In this document: in pieces, positions 12,782 through 23,553 of the stretch
Layout of the letters: every line of letters starts with the position of its first letter
Numbering within the stretch: position 1 is the stretch's first letter
Assembly: GCA_946894095.1 (NCBI GenBank)
Contig: OX335658.1
Location: forward strand, 10,097,001 to 10,161,000
Direction: 5' to 3'
Source: Incurvaria masculella
Lineage: Eukaryota > Arthropoda > Insecta > Lepidoptera > Incurvariidae
Length of the DNA: 64,000 nucleotides
The notes under the pieces: model-generated
What the model saw: only the letters and a program-made list of their open reading frames with translations
What the model was told of the DNA's origin: nothing
The model's database searches: none
Program-made: the position numbers and the translations under genes

Positions 12782-12857
12782 TAGGTTGGGGAAAAAGTTT
12801 CTTCGCATTTTTTAAGAAAATTCAAAACATTTTTTAATATGGTTTATTTACATTTAA

Positions 12858-13088
12858 CTAAAGTATGTAGGTACCATTTTGTTCGATAACTTTTTGCCAT
12901 CTTGTAGGTAGGGACATGATCCCATTGCTATAGAAATATTGGGACTTCTGATCAATATACCGCGACAAGTGGTTTTGGCAGTCCTCTCGTGATGTTAACC
13001 TGACACTGCCTAAAGAATTCTGAAGAGACCTAAACAGGTGGAAATCTAAAGGTGCAAGGTCAGGACTATACGGCGGATGCATTAACAC
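12858..13088 (-). pseudogene. Mariner transposase, C-terminal catalytic part
   Basis: The minus-strand frame reads HPPYSPDLAPLDFHLFRSLQ, which holds the third acidic catalytic residue of the DD34D triad (SPDLAP followed by D), and then the usual C-terminal helix to a stop near the left terminal repeat. It is in a different frame from the N-terminal part, separated by the central deletion. The wording (FHLFRSLQNSL) fits the mellifera/cecropia type of mariners. Confidence 0.88.
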
Positions 13089-13123
13089 CTCCCAGCCAAA
13101 CTCTCTTAGTTTTTGCTGAGTGG

Positions 13124-13486
13124 CTAAAGATGTGTGAGGTCTAGCCGGTTCATTAGGTTTCTTTCAGTGAGCTCGTGAGGTACCCAAATATCGAGCTTTT
13201 TTGTGTACCCAGTTCTTTTCAAATGCGCCAAAACTGTTTTGTGGTCAATTCCTAGTTCTTCAGCTACGTCGTAACTACTGATATGCCGATCTTGCTCCAC
13301 TTTTTCAAAAATGGCATCCATTTTATCCGTAATAGGGCGACCAGAGCGACGTGCATCTTTGACATCAAAATTTCCGGATTGAAAACGCTTAAACCAAATT
13401 TGTGCTACTCTCACAGACACTGCACTAGGTCCATAACATCGCAAAATTTTTTCGCGGCTTGCGTTGCATTTTTACCTTTTTTGTAG
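13124..13486 (-). pseudogene. Mariner transposase, N-terminal DNA-binding part
   Basis: The minus-strand frame below 13444 reads CYGPSAVSVRVAQIWFKRF, then GRPITDKMD, VAEELGIDHKTVLAHL and KKLDIWVPHEL. These are the paired helix-turn-helix region, the GRP linker and the WVPHEL motif of mariner transposases. Above 13444 another frame gives the preceding KGKNATQAAKK segment, so there is a 1-base frameshift near 13437. After WVPHEL the frame runs only to NRLDLTHL and stops. The catalytic region with the first two acidic residues is missing, so the protein would be inactive. Confidence 0.88.
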
Positions 13487-13713
13487 TAAAATTTTAAAAT
13501 GTATCGAATTTCTTCATTAGATTCACTTATTTTGACAGTACGAAAAACAAATGAGAATCACACATTTTCCTAATTTGAATTTGGAATTATGTTCTTTAAA
13601 ATTTAAACTTTCAATGATACCAAAACCAGCCAGATACAAATAGTATAGCCAAAGAGATTTTATTACAAGTTCATACATACTATAATGCGAAAAGACTTTT
13701 TCCCCGACCTATA

Positions 13714-14437
13714 TTTACCGAATAATTTCACTTGAAGTATATTTTAATAAAAACATAATACGTATTCCAAACGTTATTAGTTTAGAGTGGACCTACACAT
13801 TTTCTTGTAAATATAATTAATATCTTTTATGTGAAATCAGACAAAAAATATAGTCGAGATACTTGCTCGAGACGGTTTGCCTATTGCATTGCATACCTAC
13901 GCACAAATTGTTGCAAATTATTCGTTTTTTTTTTAATGATAATGTCAAAAAAAAAACGGAGACGAAGCGTATTGATTGACTGATTGATTGATTAAAAAAT
14001 ATTTAATACATAAAAAAAATATTTCAAAATCAAGTACAAGTAAATTGGGGCAAAGGCGGGCTTTCTTCCAACCGACCTTTGGGTGTTTAAGATGTTCAAT
14101 GGGGATATATTAGTAGGTAATGGCGCTAGTTTTGATTTGAGGGTTTTGAGTAAATAGATAATCAAATATAAAATGTATGGTTTCTGCATTGATGTATTAA
14201 CTCAAAGGGTTTCTGGTTTACACATTTTCAGCTCAGAATGTGGCGCTGCGTCGCGCGCAAACTACAGAAATACGTGTCACTGAGAGACTGATTATAAGTG
14301 CATTATCCCTCTCTTTCGCATAGCGTATGTATTTATAAGAGAGTTATAGGTTGTTTGATGCTTGGATTTTAACACAGAATTGGGAGTTTTCAGCTTAACC
14401 TAGCTTAGCTTAACTTTGCACCCTAAATGCAAACTTA
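13714..14437. other. Intergenic, AT-rich
   Basis: No gene recognised. A short (TGAT/TGAC) run lies at about 13975-13994. Otherwise this is AT-rich filler between the mariner and a dispersed repeat. Confidence 0.5.
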
Positions 14438-14995
14438 AAAAACCGGCCAAGTACGAGTCGGCCTCGCCCACGAATGGTTCCGTACCACCGTACTCGTTTT
14501 AACATAAAACTATCACGTTTTTTTGTATGGGAGGCCCCTTATTATTAATTATTTTAAAATTTTACCTATTTAAGTAAATATACTTTTTCGTGCTAAGCAG
14601 GTACGTCGCTTATTCCAAGGAATGTGACATGTATGTATGTATAATCGACCGTGAAGCAAGGACACATTAATTGAAGAAAGAGCCCAGTAAAAACTACTTT
14701 ACGAATATACTGCAAGGCTGGACCCGAACCAGCAAAACATACCATTCGCGGGTATTGCGTCTACCAATTTCGCCACCGGCTACATGGGTATACAGCCGGT
14801 GGCGAAATTGGTAGACGCTAGTTATAGCGGCAAAATAAAAACGCACTCGGTGAAAATTTCAGCTGCTAATCTAATACGGTTCATGAGATCCAGCCCTGTG
14901 ACAGACGGACGGATGGACGTACGGACGGACGGACAGCGGAGGCTAAGTTATAGAGTTCCGTTGGCACACTTTGGGTACGGAACGCTAAAAATGGT
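14438..14995 (+). repeat. Dispersed repeat family B, copy 1, split by a foldback insertion
   Basis: The copy starts with AAACCGGCCAAGTACGAGTC and has a GTATGGGAGGCCCC block. It resumes after an insertion with GTTATAGCGGCAAAAT and ends with a GGACGGACGG run, GCGGAGGCTAAG and GGGTACGGAACGCTAAAAA. The same order of blocks is found at 17909, 22584 and 30499. The tail of short A runs without terminal inverted repeats points to an RNA-mediated, non-autonomous element, but the mechanism is inference. The insertion occupies about 14600-14821. Confidence 0.85.
14637..14821 (-). repeat. Foldback element with tRNA-Leu-like head, inserted in repeat B
   Basis: Bases 14759-14783 and 14795-14819 form a near-perfect inverted repeat of about 24 bp (GCGTCTACCAATTTCGCCAC and its complement) around an 11-bp loop. 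Read on the minus strand, the left arm begins GCCGGTGGCGAAATTGGTAG. This fits a polymerase III A box (TGGCGAAATTGG), and GGTTCGGGTCC follows about 45 bases later as a B box. The far end carries ATCGACCGTGAA and ACACATTAATTGAAGAAAGA, shared with both ends of the element at 54059-54272. It is therefore a tRNA-derived repeat with inverted ends. Confidence 0.7.
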
Positions 14996-16144
14996 GCATT
15001 TCATCCTCAATCGCTGCCGCCAGCGTCTATAATGACTTGATATAAATAATATGTTTTTTTTATGTTATTGCTTGTTCCCAATTAGGACGATTTACTGGTA
15101 ACATATAATTATTATAATTTTCATAATGCCCGTCATTAAAATAATAATATTATCGATTAAAATTTGGCGAAAGATACAAAACAAATTTGTGTTAAGTATC
15201 CTGCACGATAGAATTCTTTTTTCGATTTTTCTAACACTTTTCTATTGCAGCTAATTTGCTGAAGCTTTACTTATTAAGTGCTTGCGTTCATTGGTACTAT
15301 GCTCTGTTACATCCAGCTTCAAGATGAAACCCCTTCGGGAGTGTTGAATTCATCAAAATTGCTAACAAGATTTTCAGACGGACTAACATTATTCTTATTA
15401 AGACCCTCTCGAAAGAATCTTCAGACGCGACACGACGGCGGCAAAGAGTGGCTCTTGACCGCGCCCCGCTGCTGTGTCCATTACGCCTCGTTGGCCAATG
15501 TGCTGGACAATCCACAAATTGAGATCTTTATTGCCCAAGATGATGCTTTTGATTATAGTCAACTGTTACTTTATTTATTAGCCGGCGACGTCCGGAGGGC
15601 ACTCCAGTGCAGTTGGAGACAATGCCATGAAAATTCATGGCTGAGGTCATCATCCCTAGGTTCGACAATGTTGTCTCAGCCCAACATAATTGCGAAAATA
15701 TAGTTTATGATCGCTTATTATTTTCGTCTTAGGTTTGTTACCTATACTTGGACAAGTCAAGCGATATGCCTGCTATACAAATTTAATCTTTACTTGCAAC
15801 TTATTAAATAAATAATCTAGCCTCTATTTTGCCGTGCGAATATAAAGCTATTAAGAAATTCGTAATTCAATTCGTTTTGAAGTTTTTTTGTTTTGTTAGT
15901 GTTTTGTTTTGAAGTCTCGAATCGTAAACAAGAATGCCAGCGTATATGTATGCAGATCCAATGCAGTGTTTTGTGCTAAGTACGTCCAAACGGACATAAT
16001 ATTATATCTTAATTCGATTTTTTTTATAAAAATAAAAAGTAGCAGAATAAGCAAACGATTCAAATTAAAAGTTCGTGGGTTAATCAAATATATCGGAAGC
16101 AAAATGAAAGTATAATTTAGGTAGAGTAATATTTACAGAAACAC
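14996..16144. other. Intergenic; one unexplained 141-codon frame
   Basis: An open frame at 15278-15703 (plus) lies in a stretch more GC-rich than its surroundings (15400-15500). It has no motif I recognise, and the opposite strand is also open. It may be an old gene or element fragment. The rest is AT-rich. Confidence 0.35.
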
Positions 16145-16594
16145 CATGGTCCGATTTGAACTGTTAACAATTACAGTGCTGACGATGAAAAAAAGCCTCC
16201 CTATTCAGATCAAATATTTTAACATTACAAACTGTAGGATATTTAAACTTTCAAGTTTGTGTTATCATTATGTGGAAGTACAACTGATTATCGTATGCAA
16301 TTAGCATAGGGTCATTTTATAATATTGGCGCTCCTGCATCTCCCACTCCCACGTCACGGCGGCTTGCCGATTCGTGTTTTAACAGCTCTCGTGCAAATAA
16401 AAGTGAATAAGTATAATAAGCTGTTTTCATCGCAAATCATCCCCCTCACCGGACTTCCCAATCTCAGCAACGTGCGGGCACGCACACAAACTATTCGGAC
16501 CGTTTATGCACGCGCTGACCGACACAAAAACACAAATATGGAACAAATAACATTAGTTGAAGCAGTTTTCCTCAATGTTGAATGCAATCAATTC

Positions 16595-16760
16595 CCCTAA
16601 GTTTAGTTTACACCGAGTGCTGATATATTGTAATTAAAGGGGCTTCATTACTAAAGTGCTGATTATCTTGAACTGGTATCGATTGCAAGATGGTAAAAAA
16701 GGCCCTTTAATGTACCTATTAAATAATCAGTACTTCGTGGAAGAGACCCTAAGCCAACTT
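16595..16760. repeat. Foldback repeat family D, copy 1
   Basis: This is homologous to 50640-50812. Both copies have outer inverted arms (GTGCTGAT-type left arm and AATCAGTACTT-type right arm) and an inner pair, TTAAAGGG and CCCTTTAA. The inner pair brackets exactly 69 bp in both copies (16638-16706 here). This copy lies inside the larger element 16145-17057. Confidence 0.7.
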
Positions 16761-16793
16761 GAATTTTTACTTGGAAGACATTCAACGGTTTGT

Positions 16794-16829
16794 GCCGACA
16801 ACGACACGATAAGCCGAGTCGTTGTCGGC
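16794..16829. other. Perfect 12-bp stem hairpin
   Basis: GCCGACAACGAC at 16794-16805 pairs perfectly with GTCGTTGTCGGC at 16818-16829 across a 12-nt loop. A third GCCGACA follows at 16833. It lies inside a non-autonomous transposon and is probably part of its structure. Confidence 0.8.
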
Positions 16830-17057
16830 AAAAGCCGACACTGCCGCAAAGACGATAGATAAAGCTATAGGAACGTCAAAATGTGACCCTGACATATTCA
16901 CACACGGTGTACCTCCAAAGTGTGAACACTGTGTACGGCATTGAGTGACGTAACGATAACGACATATCGTTCACGGTACACCGCTTTGAGAGCCGTCAGC
17001 GCGAATCGCACCTATTGTGAACACGCTGGCGGTAATGTAAGTTCAAATCGGACCATG

Positions 17058-17908
17058 CAGTAACATAAAGGCGATTGATAATAATCAAGTTATTTTCCAA
17101 TTTCACTAGTGATATTAAAAAACACGGTTTTGCACAACCATTAATGTACATATTTACAAAACATAGCCGTTTCCAATCTATGACACTAAGTATGTAGTGG
17201 TGATAACGCGTTTTTCACGTAGTGCCTCTTCCACTTTTTCCTACTTATCGACAAAGTGATCCCGTCCAACGTGTTCAAAGCAAATATTTTCTCCACTTCC
17301 TGCATAAAAAAAAATCGCAAACACTTTATTAACGTGGATCCGTGAAGTGCATAACAAACAAGACGATTCCGAAAGAAAGCTGTAACCTGGAGTTTCCATC
17401 AAAATGCTAATCATATTACGATGAATCGAGCCCACTCCTGTCTCATGCGGGGCGAGCGCTGGGATCATCGCAAACAACCCAACTCTTTATGGGCGCTGTG
17501 ATATTCTGGGAATGCTTTTAATAATGTAATAGGTTCTCTTTAAATGAGCTATCATTTTATTTGAGGTGAAAAAGAAGAACATGTTCTCATTCTACTTCAA
17601 GATGGCGCAAGTTTCGCATATTGATCCTATTCTAGGGCATTTTGACTGACTGAAATGATTGAGTATCAACTTAATTGATGTCGTCACCAAAGACGATTTT
17701 GGTATCGGAGACTAGAGTCAGCTGGACAGGGCGAGCATAGGAACTGTGCAACTTGCGACGCACATAATACAATTGCAGAAACATCAAAATGGACTGTAGG
17801 TCCAAGTATGATTCAGTTTGGGTTTTATTTTTGCTAAATATTATCAGAAAGAAGCGGTGCCACCAGAGATTTTATTGTAAGATTCTGAAAATGTTGAGCG
17901 TGTATAAA
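17058..17908. other. Intergenic
   Basis: No gene or known repeat recognised. The small open frames at 17241 (minus) and 17789 (plus) have no motifs. Confidence 0.4.
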
Positions 17909-18212
17909 ATTAGAAAAAAACCGGTCGAGTGCGAGTCGGAATCGCACACGAAGGGTTCGGTACTATCGTAAAATATTTTATTAAAAAAAATTACGCTTAT
18001 TGTATGAAACATAGAAAATAAAGAGGGGCCCTTTATTTTTTATTTACTTTCAATTATTACTAATAGTTCTTATAGCAACAATAGAAAATCACACCAGCTG
18101 TCTACCTTTTACGGTTCAAGAGATACACCCTGCTGACAGACTGACGGACAGCAGAGGATTGGTTATAGATTTCCGCTGGCACCCTTTCGGCACGGAACCC
18201 AAAAAAATAACT
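17909..18212 (+). repeat. Dispersed repeat family B, copy 2
   Basis: The copy starts AAAAAACCGGTCGAGTGCG and contains GAAGGGTTCGGTAC and GAGGGGCCCTTTATT. It ends with TTCGGCACGGAACCCAAAAAA. The central GTTATAGCGGC block and the GGACGGACGG run are eroded to a short GACGGACAGCAGAGG. It is about 300 bp in the same orientation as the other three copies. Confidence 0.85.
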
Positions 18213-18399
18213 CACATTAAAAAAATGAAATTTGACCGGTATTTTGCATTAGCGAAGTACTTAAGCTAGAGCCGTCAATCCAAATGAAACCCGTTAAAAG
18301 TTTGAGTGAAGATACTCCACTCAATATCGTTGCAACTTATTGGGAGCTCGCGCTGCGGATTTAACTTGATAAAACAGTTAACTCATTGATTTGAGGTTA

Positions 18400-18534
18400 T
18401 TCAACGATATCTACAGTTCGCGCCAAACTCATATGTGTCTCTAAAGCTCGTGCGAGTACTCTATGCCCTTGCCTCAAGAGTGTTTTTTGTACGCGCGAGG
18501 CGCATATAAGTTTGGCGCGTACTGTAAATTGAAG
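18400..18534. repeat. Short inverted-repeat element (MITE-like)
   Basis: TTCAACGATATCTACAGT followed by CGCGCCAAACT at the left is mirrored at the right by AGTTTGGCGCG then TACTGTAAATTGAA. The arms are about 40 bp with a few mismatches and the centre is about 50 bp. No target duplication is clear. Confidence 0.6.
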
Positions 18535-19404
18535 AAAATAAAAAATAAATATACCAAGAAAAAATGGATGCCCTTTGGCATGGCATGGATGGTCAAAGAG
18601 CAGAACATTCTAGATATTTCGAGATTTAGGTACTAGAGTTATGTAGAACTTTCTGGAGCCACCAAACAACCGTATAAAAGAAAGAGACAGGACAGTTCTA
18701 TAGTGACGTTTGGAGCGATAGCAGCAAAAATAGTAGAGTGAAGTGCATATTCGTAACACGAATTTGTGATACGGTGCAGTTTTATATAGTCACAGTGTAT
18801 TTTCAGTTTAAGTTTCTGTTCAGTTATCCTTAATCTTCCTTGTGAATTTCACAAGTATCTCTAGTCAAATATAAACTAAAAAAGTGTACATTTCCTGGCA
18901 TTATTTCTATTCAGCGTAACCACGGTACTCGTAACAATATATTGTTACGTAGTGCCATGAATAAACATATAACACTTTATGCAACACATACATTTACCAT
19001 ACCAATATGTTTTATATTTAGAAATGTTGCATTAAATTTGGTCTCCTATCGACACCACGGGACCACTCCAGAACAATATCGATTTGTGCAAGGGTAAAAT
19101 TAAACTGGATCGCTGTACTTCCGAAGTTATAAATCGAAGGTCCACCTACATAGTTCACAGTTGCCCGTAATCGTGGGCGGACCGGTTCGCGGGTCTCGAA
19201 TTCACAATTTGGGATAAAATACCGACGAAGCGTACACGTAAGCATAGGCGCCGGTTTTCCGGAAGACTGGGCTTCTACGCTGTACTCGTCCGAACATTTC
19301 CGTCTTCAACACAACGTAGAAGGTTTATTTCGAATTCAATCATTTAAAAAAAAAATGCCAGCGTGAGTTTCAATTATTCCTTATTGCTTCTTAAGCTTCA
19401 TTAA
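18535..19404. other. Intergenic; LTR-like stretch not confirmed
   Basis: Bases 18640-18960 contain TATAAAAG at 18674 and later CATTATTTCTATTCAGCG, which resemble the promoter and end of an insect LTR. No matching second LTR or gag/pol was found. A perfect 20-bp palindrome, CGTAACAATATATTGTTACG, lies at about 18929-18948. Confidence 0.35.
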
Positions 19405-19536
19405 GGGTGGAGTTCACAATCTCTGATTAGTGTCTGATTATTATAAATATCTCGTCTTTAATGTTCATTCGAAAAATGAGGATGTATATACTTAAATTTT
19501 AAAATTATCACCAACTAGAGATTGTGCACTCCACGC
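19405..19536. mobile_element. 132-bp MITE with TAA target duplication
   Basis: The left end GGGTGGAGTTCACAATCTCT is mirrored at the right (AGAGATTGTGCACTCCACGC) with two mismatches in 20 bp. TAA flanks both sides (19402-19404 and 19537-19539). Terminal repeats with a 3-bp TAA duplication are what PIF/Harbinger-type MITEs leave. There is no coding capacity. Confidence 0.8.
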
Positions 19537-20609
19537 TAAGTGGAAGACATTTTTCGTTAATGGTAAATCCGTAAACGAGTTTAATTACAACCTGGGGTCC
19601 TTTAAAAGTAATGTGAAGCACGGGGCTGGTCGGCATGGTTAGCGGAGACCCTTAATAAGTTCGAAAGCCCATGGGCGTCATCGGCGCCTCTTAGTTTGGA
19701 GTCTGATGTACGCGATAAGTCGCGCCTTATAAAAAAACGAATTTTGTAAATTAGACAGGTGTAACATTTGTATATATTCTTTGTACTAGAGTCTTTAATC
19801 ATGTCAATTTAAAAAATCTAGTTTCATACTTACTCTGTGTAAAAAAAAATTAAACATGAATATGTTTACTGTCAAATATAAATTATTCTTTCAGAATCCA
19901 ACATTATTTACCAACAGGGTCATATGTGATGTTAAATATATATGTTGGACATTACAAAAGCTAGCTATATTTTTATTTTCTTAGCCGCAAGGAGGCTTGA
20001 TTCTCTAACCCGATAATTTGCCAAAAAATCTTCAACTACAAATCAATTCAATTCTTAGCTCCTCAAGAATTAGCTTCTCTACCAAAACATTCCGGATTGT
20101 CTTAATGGAATGTCTTATTTCATAAAATAATGCCATTGACAGCAAACGATTCCATTTTATTTTCTATCTACCAAAACATAACATTTTTATTGCGTTTTCT
20201 ACGTTCGCATATTTCTACTAGAAATTATATTGGTCTATCTTGGTTAGTAGATCAAGCAGAAAGACAAGTCTTCCGTGATATGAGGAATTTTATGGCATGG
20301 ATTAAATTCTTCCTATTCACAAAACCTCCCATATGTAGAGTAGAAGTTATGTAACGTTTCCAAATTTATCTAAGCTCATGTTTCATTTTTCATTCAGCAT
20401 AAAAATATTTTTTGTCATAACGATTTCTTAAACCTTATTGATTTATAATCATAAAAGGCGAAATGGAGTTGTCAAGAGGGAAGAAATAACACTTCTAGCA
20501 CTTTTAGCGTCTGATGCTTCAAGCTTTTATGTTTGACTTCGTAAGTTGTTAAGTGATGCACCGGGTGATTCACGCTCGAAATTAATTCGCTCGATTAAGC
20601 GTACCACCT
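19537..20609. other. Intergenic, AT-rich
   Basis: No gene recognised. The open frames at 19602-19802 (minus) and 20130-20354 (plus) have no motifs or flanking gene structure. Confidence 0.4.
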
Positions 20610-20757
20610 AGCAGGTAAGGAAAGCAACCTACAGTTTTACGTGTATTCCGAACCACGGTCAGTCTCAAACGACGAACGGAGCCACCCATCCAGAACCCGA
20701 CCGTGCCCAGTATTGCTTAACCTTGATGATCAAACTGAAGTGCACAGTGCTGAGACA
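20610..20757 (-). repeat. 5S rRNA-derived SINE (SINE3-like), copy 1
   Basis: Read on the minus strand, the head contains GATCATCAAGGTTAAGCA and then ACTGGGCACGGTCGGG and TGGGTGGGTG. These line up in order and spacing with the internal-promoter half of 5S rRNA (GATCACCGAAGTTAAGCA, then TCGGGCGCGG and a TGGGTGACC-like end). Downstream comes GTGGTTCGGAATACACGTAA and AACTGTAGG, the body shared with the tRNA-headed SINEs at 25.7 and 49.7 kb. The copy is truncated at its 3' side. Confidence 0.75.
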
Positions 20758-22194
20758 AAATTGTACCAACGAGCCTTCTTTCAATAAGTAACTTTTTTTT
20801 AAAATAAAGAGTGGGACACTTTTTATTTTAAAAAACAGACATTTTCACAAGGAATCCAAATTTCCTGCGCCATAAATTCATTGTTCCTTAACGCAAGGTA
20901 CGTGTACATCAAACATTGTTATCAGAAGTATCAATTACATCAAAGAATGGTTCATGAAACCAAAGAAATGAAATGGCCGCAGTTAAATGAGGAAAACTTC
21001 CAATACAAGATCAAATTTGCCACGTTTAATTTTATTGTCAAAGAAAGTCAAAGGGAATATCAATACTCGTCTTTGTAGTATTTTTATAGGTGATAGAAGT
21101 TTTACAATGTAGTTTACAGATTGCGTTGGAATCGTATATTCTAGATTGACCTATAGTACTACCAGTGTATTGCGAATGAACAAGGAAAAGCTGCGTTCTT
21201 TTCTATAGATTTTTCGCATACATACTCATTTCGCATCCTGTAGTTCTGTCAATTAAATTGACCACCGGTATTTTGCTTCCTGTGAGCCTTTCTACTGCCA
21301 AGTTGTCCTCCTGTCTACCTTCAACAGCTTTCATAAATCTCGGTCACTGTGCATCCATTTCGGTTGTTCGAGCAAGACACATACATTTTCATTTGTTGAA
21401 TTTTTTTCTGCGTGCTTGTTTAATCCAGCTGAACATACCATTCTCAGGTTGTCGCCATTTTATAAACACCACCTGTAAATATCCTATGAACATACTGTGA
21501 ATATATGAGGTCAGAGTGTCACTGAAGTATACCCTGTCCTTTCATATTCTTGACAATTACCCCGAAGAAAGCATATCACAAGCATCCGTTAAAATCACCC
21601 TCAGTAGTTGATCATTTACATCACTACGTTTTTATAACACCAGCAACAAAAAACTTCTCACTATTTTGTCAATAAAATCACTGTAACAAAGCCCACCTGT
21701 AAACAAATCCATAGAAACATTGGGGTAACACACTCAAAACTCTCCATGCACTCACTAATTATCTCTGAACACGGAACCGCAAACCTCACCCGCGGCCTGC
21801 TACTCTTGACCGTTTGATGTGGCTTGACCGCTAAATATAGTACAGCCGTCCATGCATCCACACACATGACGTGTATCTATATGACACCTCCCAACCTCCC
21901 GTCCTCTTTATGCCCAACAGTGAAACGCGACGAGATGAGAGGCGAACCGCATCACTGCCTTGATTGCAAAATAATTCCGTCTTGTTCCTACAAGTAGCAA
22001 AGGACCCGCAGAGAACTACAGACATTTATATAGCGCCAAAAGAGCGGGGGAACCACCTTTCGTATATAAATTTTAACCTGGTAGTCAGGTTGATATCAAC
22101 ACTGTGATACCAACGGATGTAAGATTTTTTATGGAATATTTTCTCCTGTCCTGGCGCTTAGATTGAAAATTAAAGTCAGTATTGTACAGGTGAC
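20758..22194. other. Intergenic
   Basis: No gene recognised. Short open frames at 20881, 21258, 21661 and 21831 have no motifs, and no repeat family defined elsewhere in the window recurs. Confidence 0.4.
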
Positions 22195-22400
22195 AGAATG
22201 AAACAAACAACTGCAGCATCGCGTTGGATAGAAAAATTGTCGAAGGGCAATGAAAAAATTGTCCGTGTCTTCCATCCAGTTCAATGTAGCTCATACAGGG
22301 AAGGTCCTGGCATGGCACCGAATTTCTTCGGGAATGTGGTGTATTGGGCTAATATCATAACTGGAGTTGTTGTGAGCCATCCATGCCAGGTTGCATAAAA
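22195..22400 (+). repeat. SINE body and tail, 5'-truncated
   Basis: The copy contains TTCCATCCAGTTCAATGTAG, GGTCCTGGCATGGCACC, TCGGGAATGTGGTGTATT and GCCATCCATGCCAGGTTGC followed by a short A run. This is the 3' half of the SINE family whose full copy is at 49745-50137. The head is missing. Confidence 0.85.
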
Positions 22401-22583
22401 AAATCGCGTAATCATGCTTGTTGGAAATGTTACCTTACCGCCCGATTTATAAGTTCATAAAACTTTGACTTATTTTGTCCTTATATGTTTAATGTCACCT
22501 AATGTTTCCTTAATTCATGTTCCCGGTTCTCTAATCTTCGTTGCTGACTTTTTGATCTCAGATCTGCATTTATCAATTTAAAA
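22401..22583. other. Short spacer between a SINE and repeat B
   Basis: AT-rich; nothing recognised. Confidence 0.5.
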
Positions 22584-22855
22584 AAAAACCGGCCAAGTGC
22601 GAGTCGGACCCGCACACGAAGGGTTCCGTACCATTAACATACAAGATTAAGCAAAAAAATAAATATATATTTTTTTATTTTTTTATATCACCTGTTTGTT
22701 GTTATAGCGGCAAAAAAAAATACAAACTTAGTGAAAATTTCATCTGCAATTTCCCTGTGACACACGGACGGACGGACGGAAGGACGGACGGACGGGCAGC
22801 GGAGGCTTAGTAATAGGGTTCCGTTGGCAACCTTTGGGTACGGAACCCTAAAAAT
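22584..22855 (+). repeat. Dispersed repeat family B, copy 3
   Basis: This is a well preserved copy. It begins AAACCGGCCAAGTGCGAGTC and has GAAGGGTTCCGTACC and GTTATAGCGGCAAAAA. It ends with several GGAC/GGACGGA units, GCGGAGGCTTAG and TTTGGGTACGGAACCCTAAA. It lies about 700 bp upstream of the receptor exon and has the same orientation. Confidence 0.88.
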
Positions 22856-23553
22856 ATGCCATGTGTAAATAATAAGGTGGAAATTAAATTATAAACCAAT
22901 CTATCGCAATTAAGAAACCGGAAATTGTTTTCAAAAGCACAGTAATGTGTCCTATGCGAGCCAATATTCGCCGGGAACGTGTCAACATAGGCTCTAAAAA
23001 CTGTACCTCTCCGAGAAGGCTGTACGTCTTCGAAGCTCCAGGGAACGGATGGCTGCGTGATTGCTCAGAAATATATTTCTCCCTAGTAAGAATCGAGTTT
23101 CACAGAATTTTAAAGTGCAATTTGCAACGTCAAAGGAAAGTTATAAGTACAAACTGCAAGCCACATTTGTTTGTTGGTAGTTTGTCTATAGAGATTTAAA
23201 ATTATTCCAAATTTATACAAAAAATATTTTAACAATGTAAACTTGGAGTACCGTGAAAATCTATACCTAATTGCGTCTTCTTAATATAAACGACATTTAC
23301 ATTTAAATATTTAAATCCACACCTCCATAGGGGTGTATTCACGCCCTTTTTTTCGTTTCCCTCCAACCCGTCCTACAAGGTAAAATTTTTAATCCCTACT
23401 GTATTCCTAGAGAGACAGAAGAACCGTCCCCAAGACAGTGGATATATTCATTGCCCAAGAACCCGAGAATTAGACTCGTAATTGTCCGGTTTAGTTAATA
23501 GAAATAATTTACAAAATGTATGGTTTTCAAGCAGTTATTATTTATTGTTTCAG
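22856..23553. other. Upstream intron or 5' flank of receptor exon 1
   Basis: An 84-codon frame at 22945-23199 has no recognisable motif. The bases before 23554 are a clear splice acceptor (TTTATTGTTTCAG), so this stretch is intronic with respect to an upstream non-coding exon that I could not locate. Confidence 0.45.

Larger units (their letters stand above)
12782..13711 (-). mobile_element. Mariner (Tc1/mariner) element, internally deleted
   Basis: This is a 930-bp element with terminal inverted repeats of about 28 bp: TAGGTTGGGGAAAAAGTTT at the left and its near-complement at the right (TAGGTCGGGGAAAAAGTC read inward). It is flanked by TA on both sides (12780-12781 and 13712-13713), the target duplication of the superfamily. 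The transposase is on the minus strand in two pieces. Full mariners are about 1.3 kb, so about 350 bp of the centre are gone. Confidence 0.93.
16145..17057. mobile_element. Non-autonomous DNA transposon with 17-bp terminal inverted repeats
   Basis: CATGGTCCGATTTGAACT at 16145 recurs inverted at 17040-17057. The 913-bp interior has no transposase. It contains a copy of a small foldback repeat (16595-16760) and a perfect 12-bp hairpin at 16794-16829. No clear target duplication is visible outside the terminal repeats, so the superfamily is unknown. Confidence 0.6.

Noticed and set aside
15278..15703. A 141-codon plus-strand open frame
   Set aside because: Both strands are open over much of it and no family motif is visible; kept only as part of an unassigned stretch.
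18640..18960. LTR-like sequence with TATAAAAG and an ATTTCTATTCAGCG end
   Set aside because: No second LTR, no target duplication and no gag or pol adjacent; a solo LTR is possible but cannot be supported without a family match.
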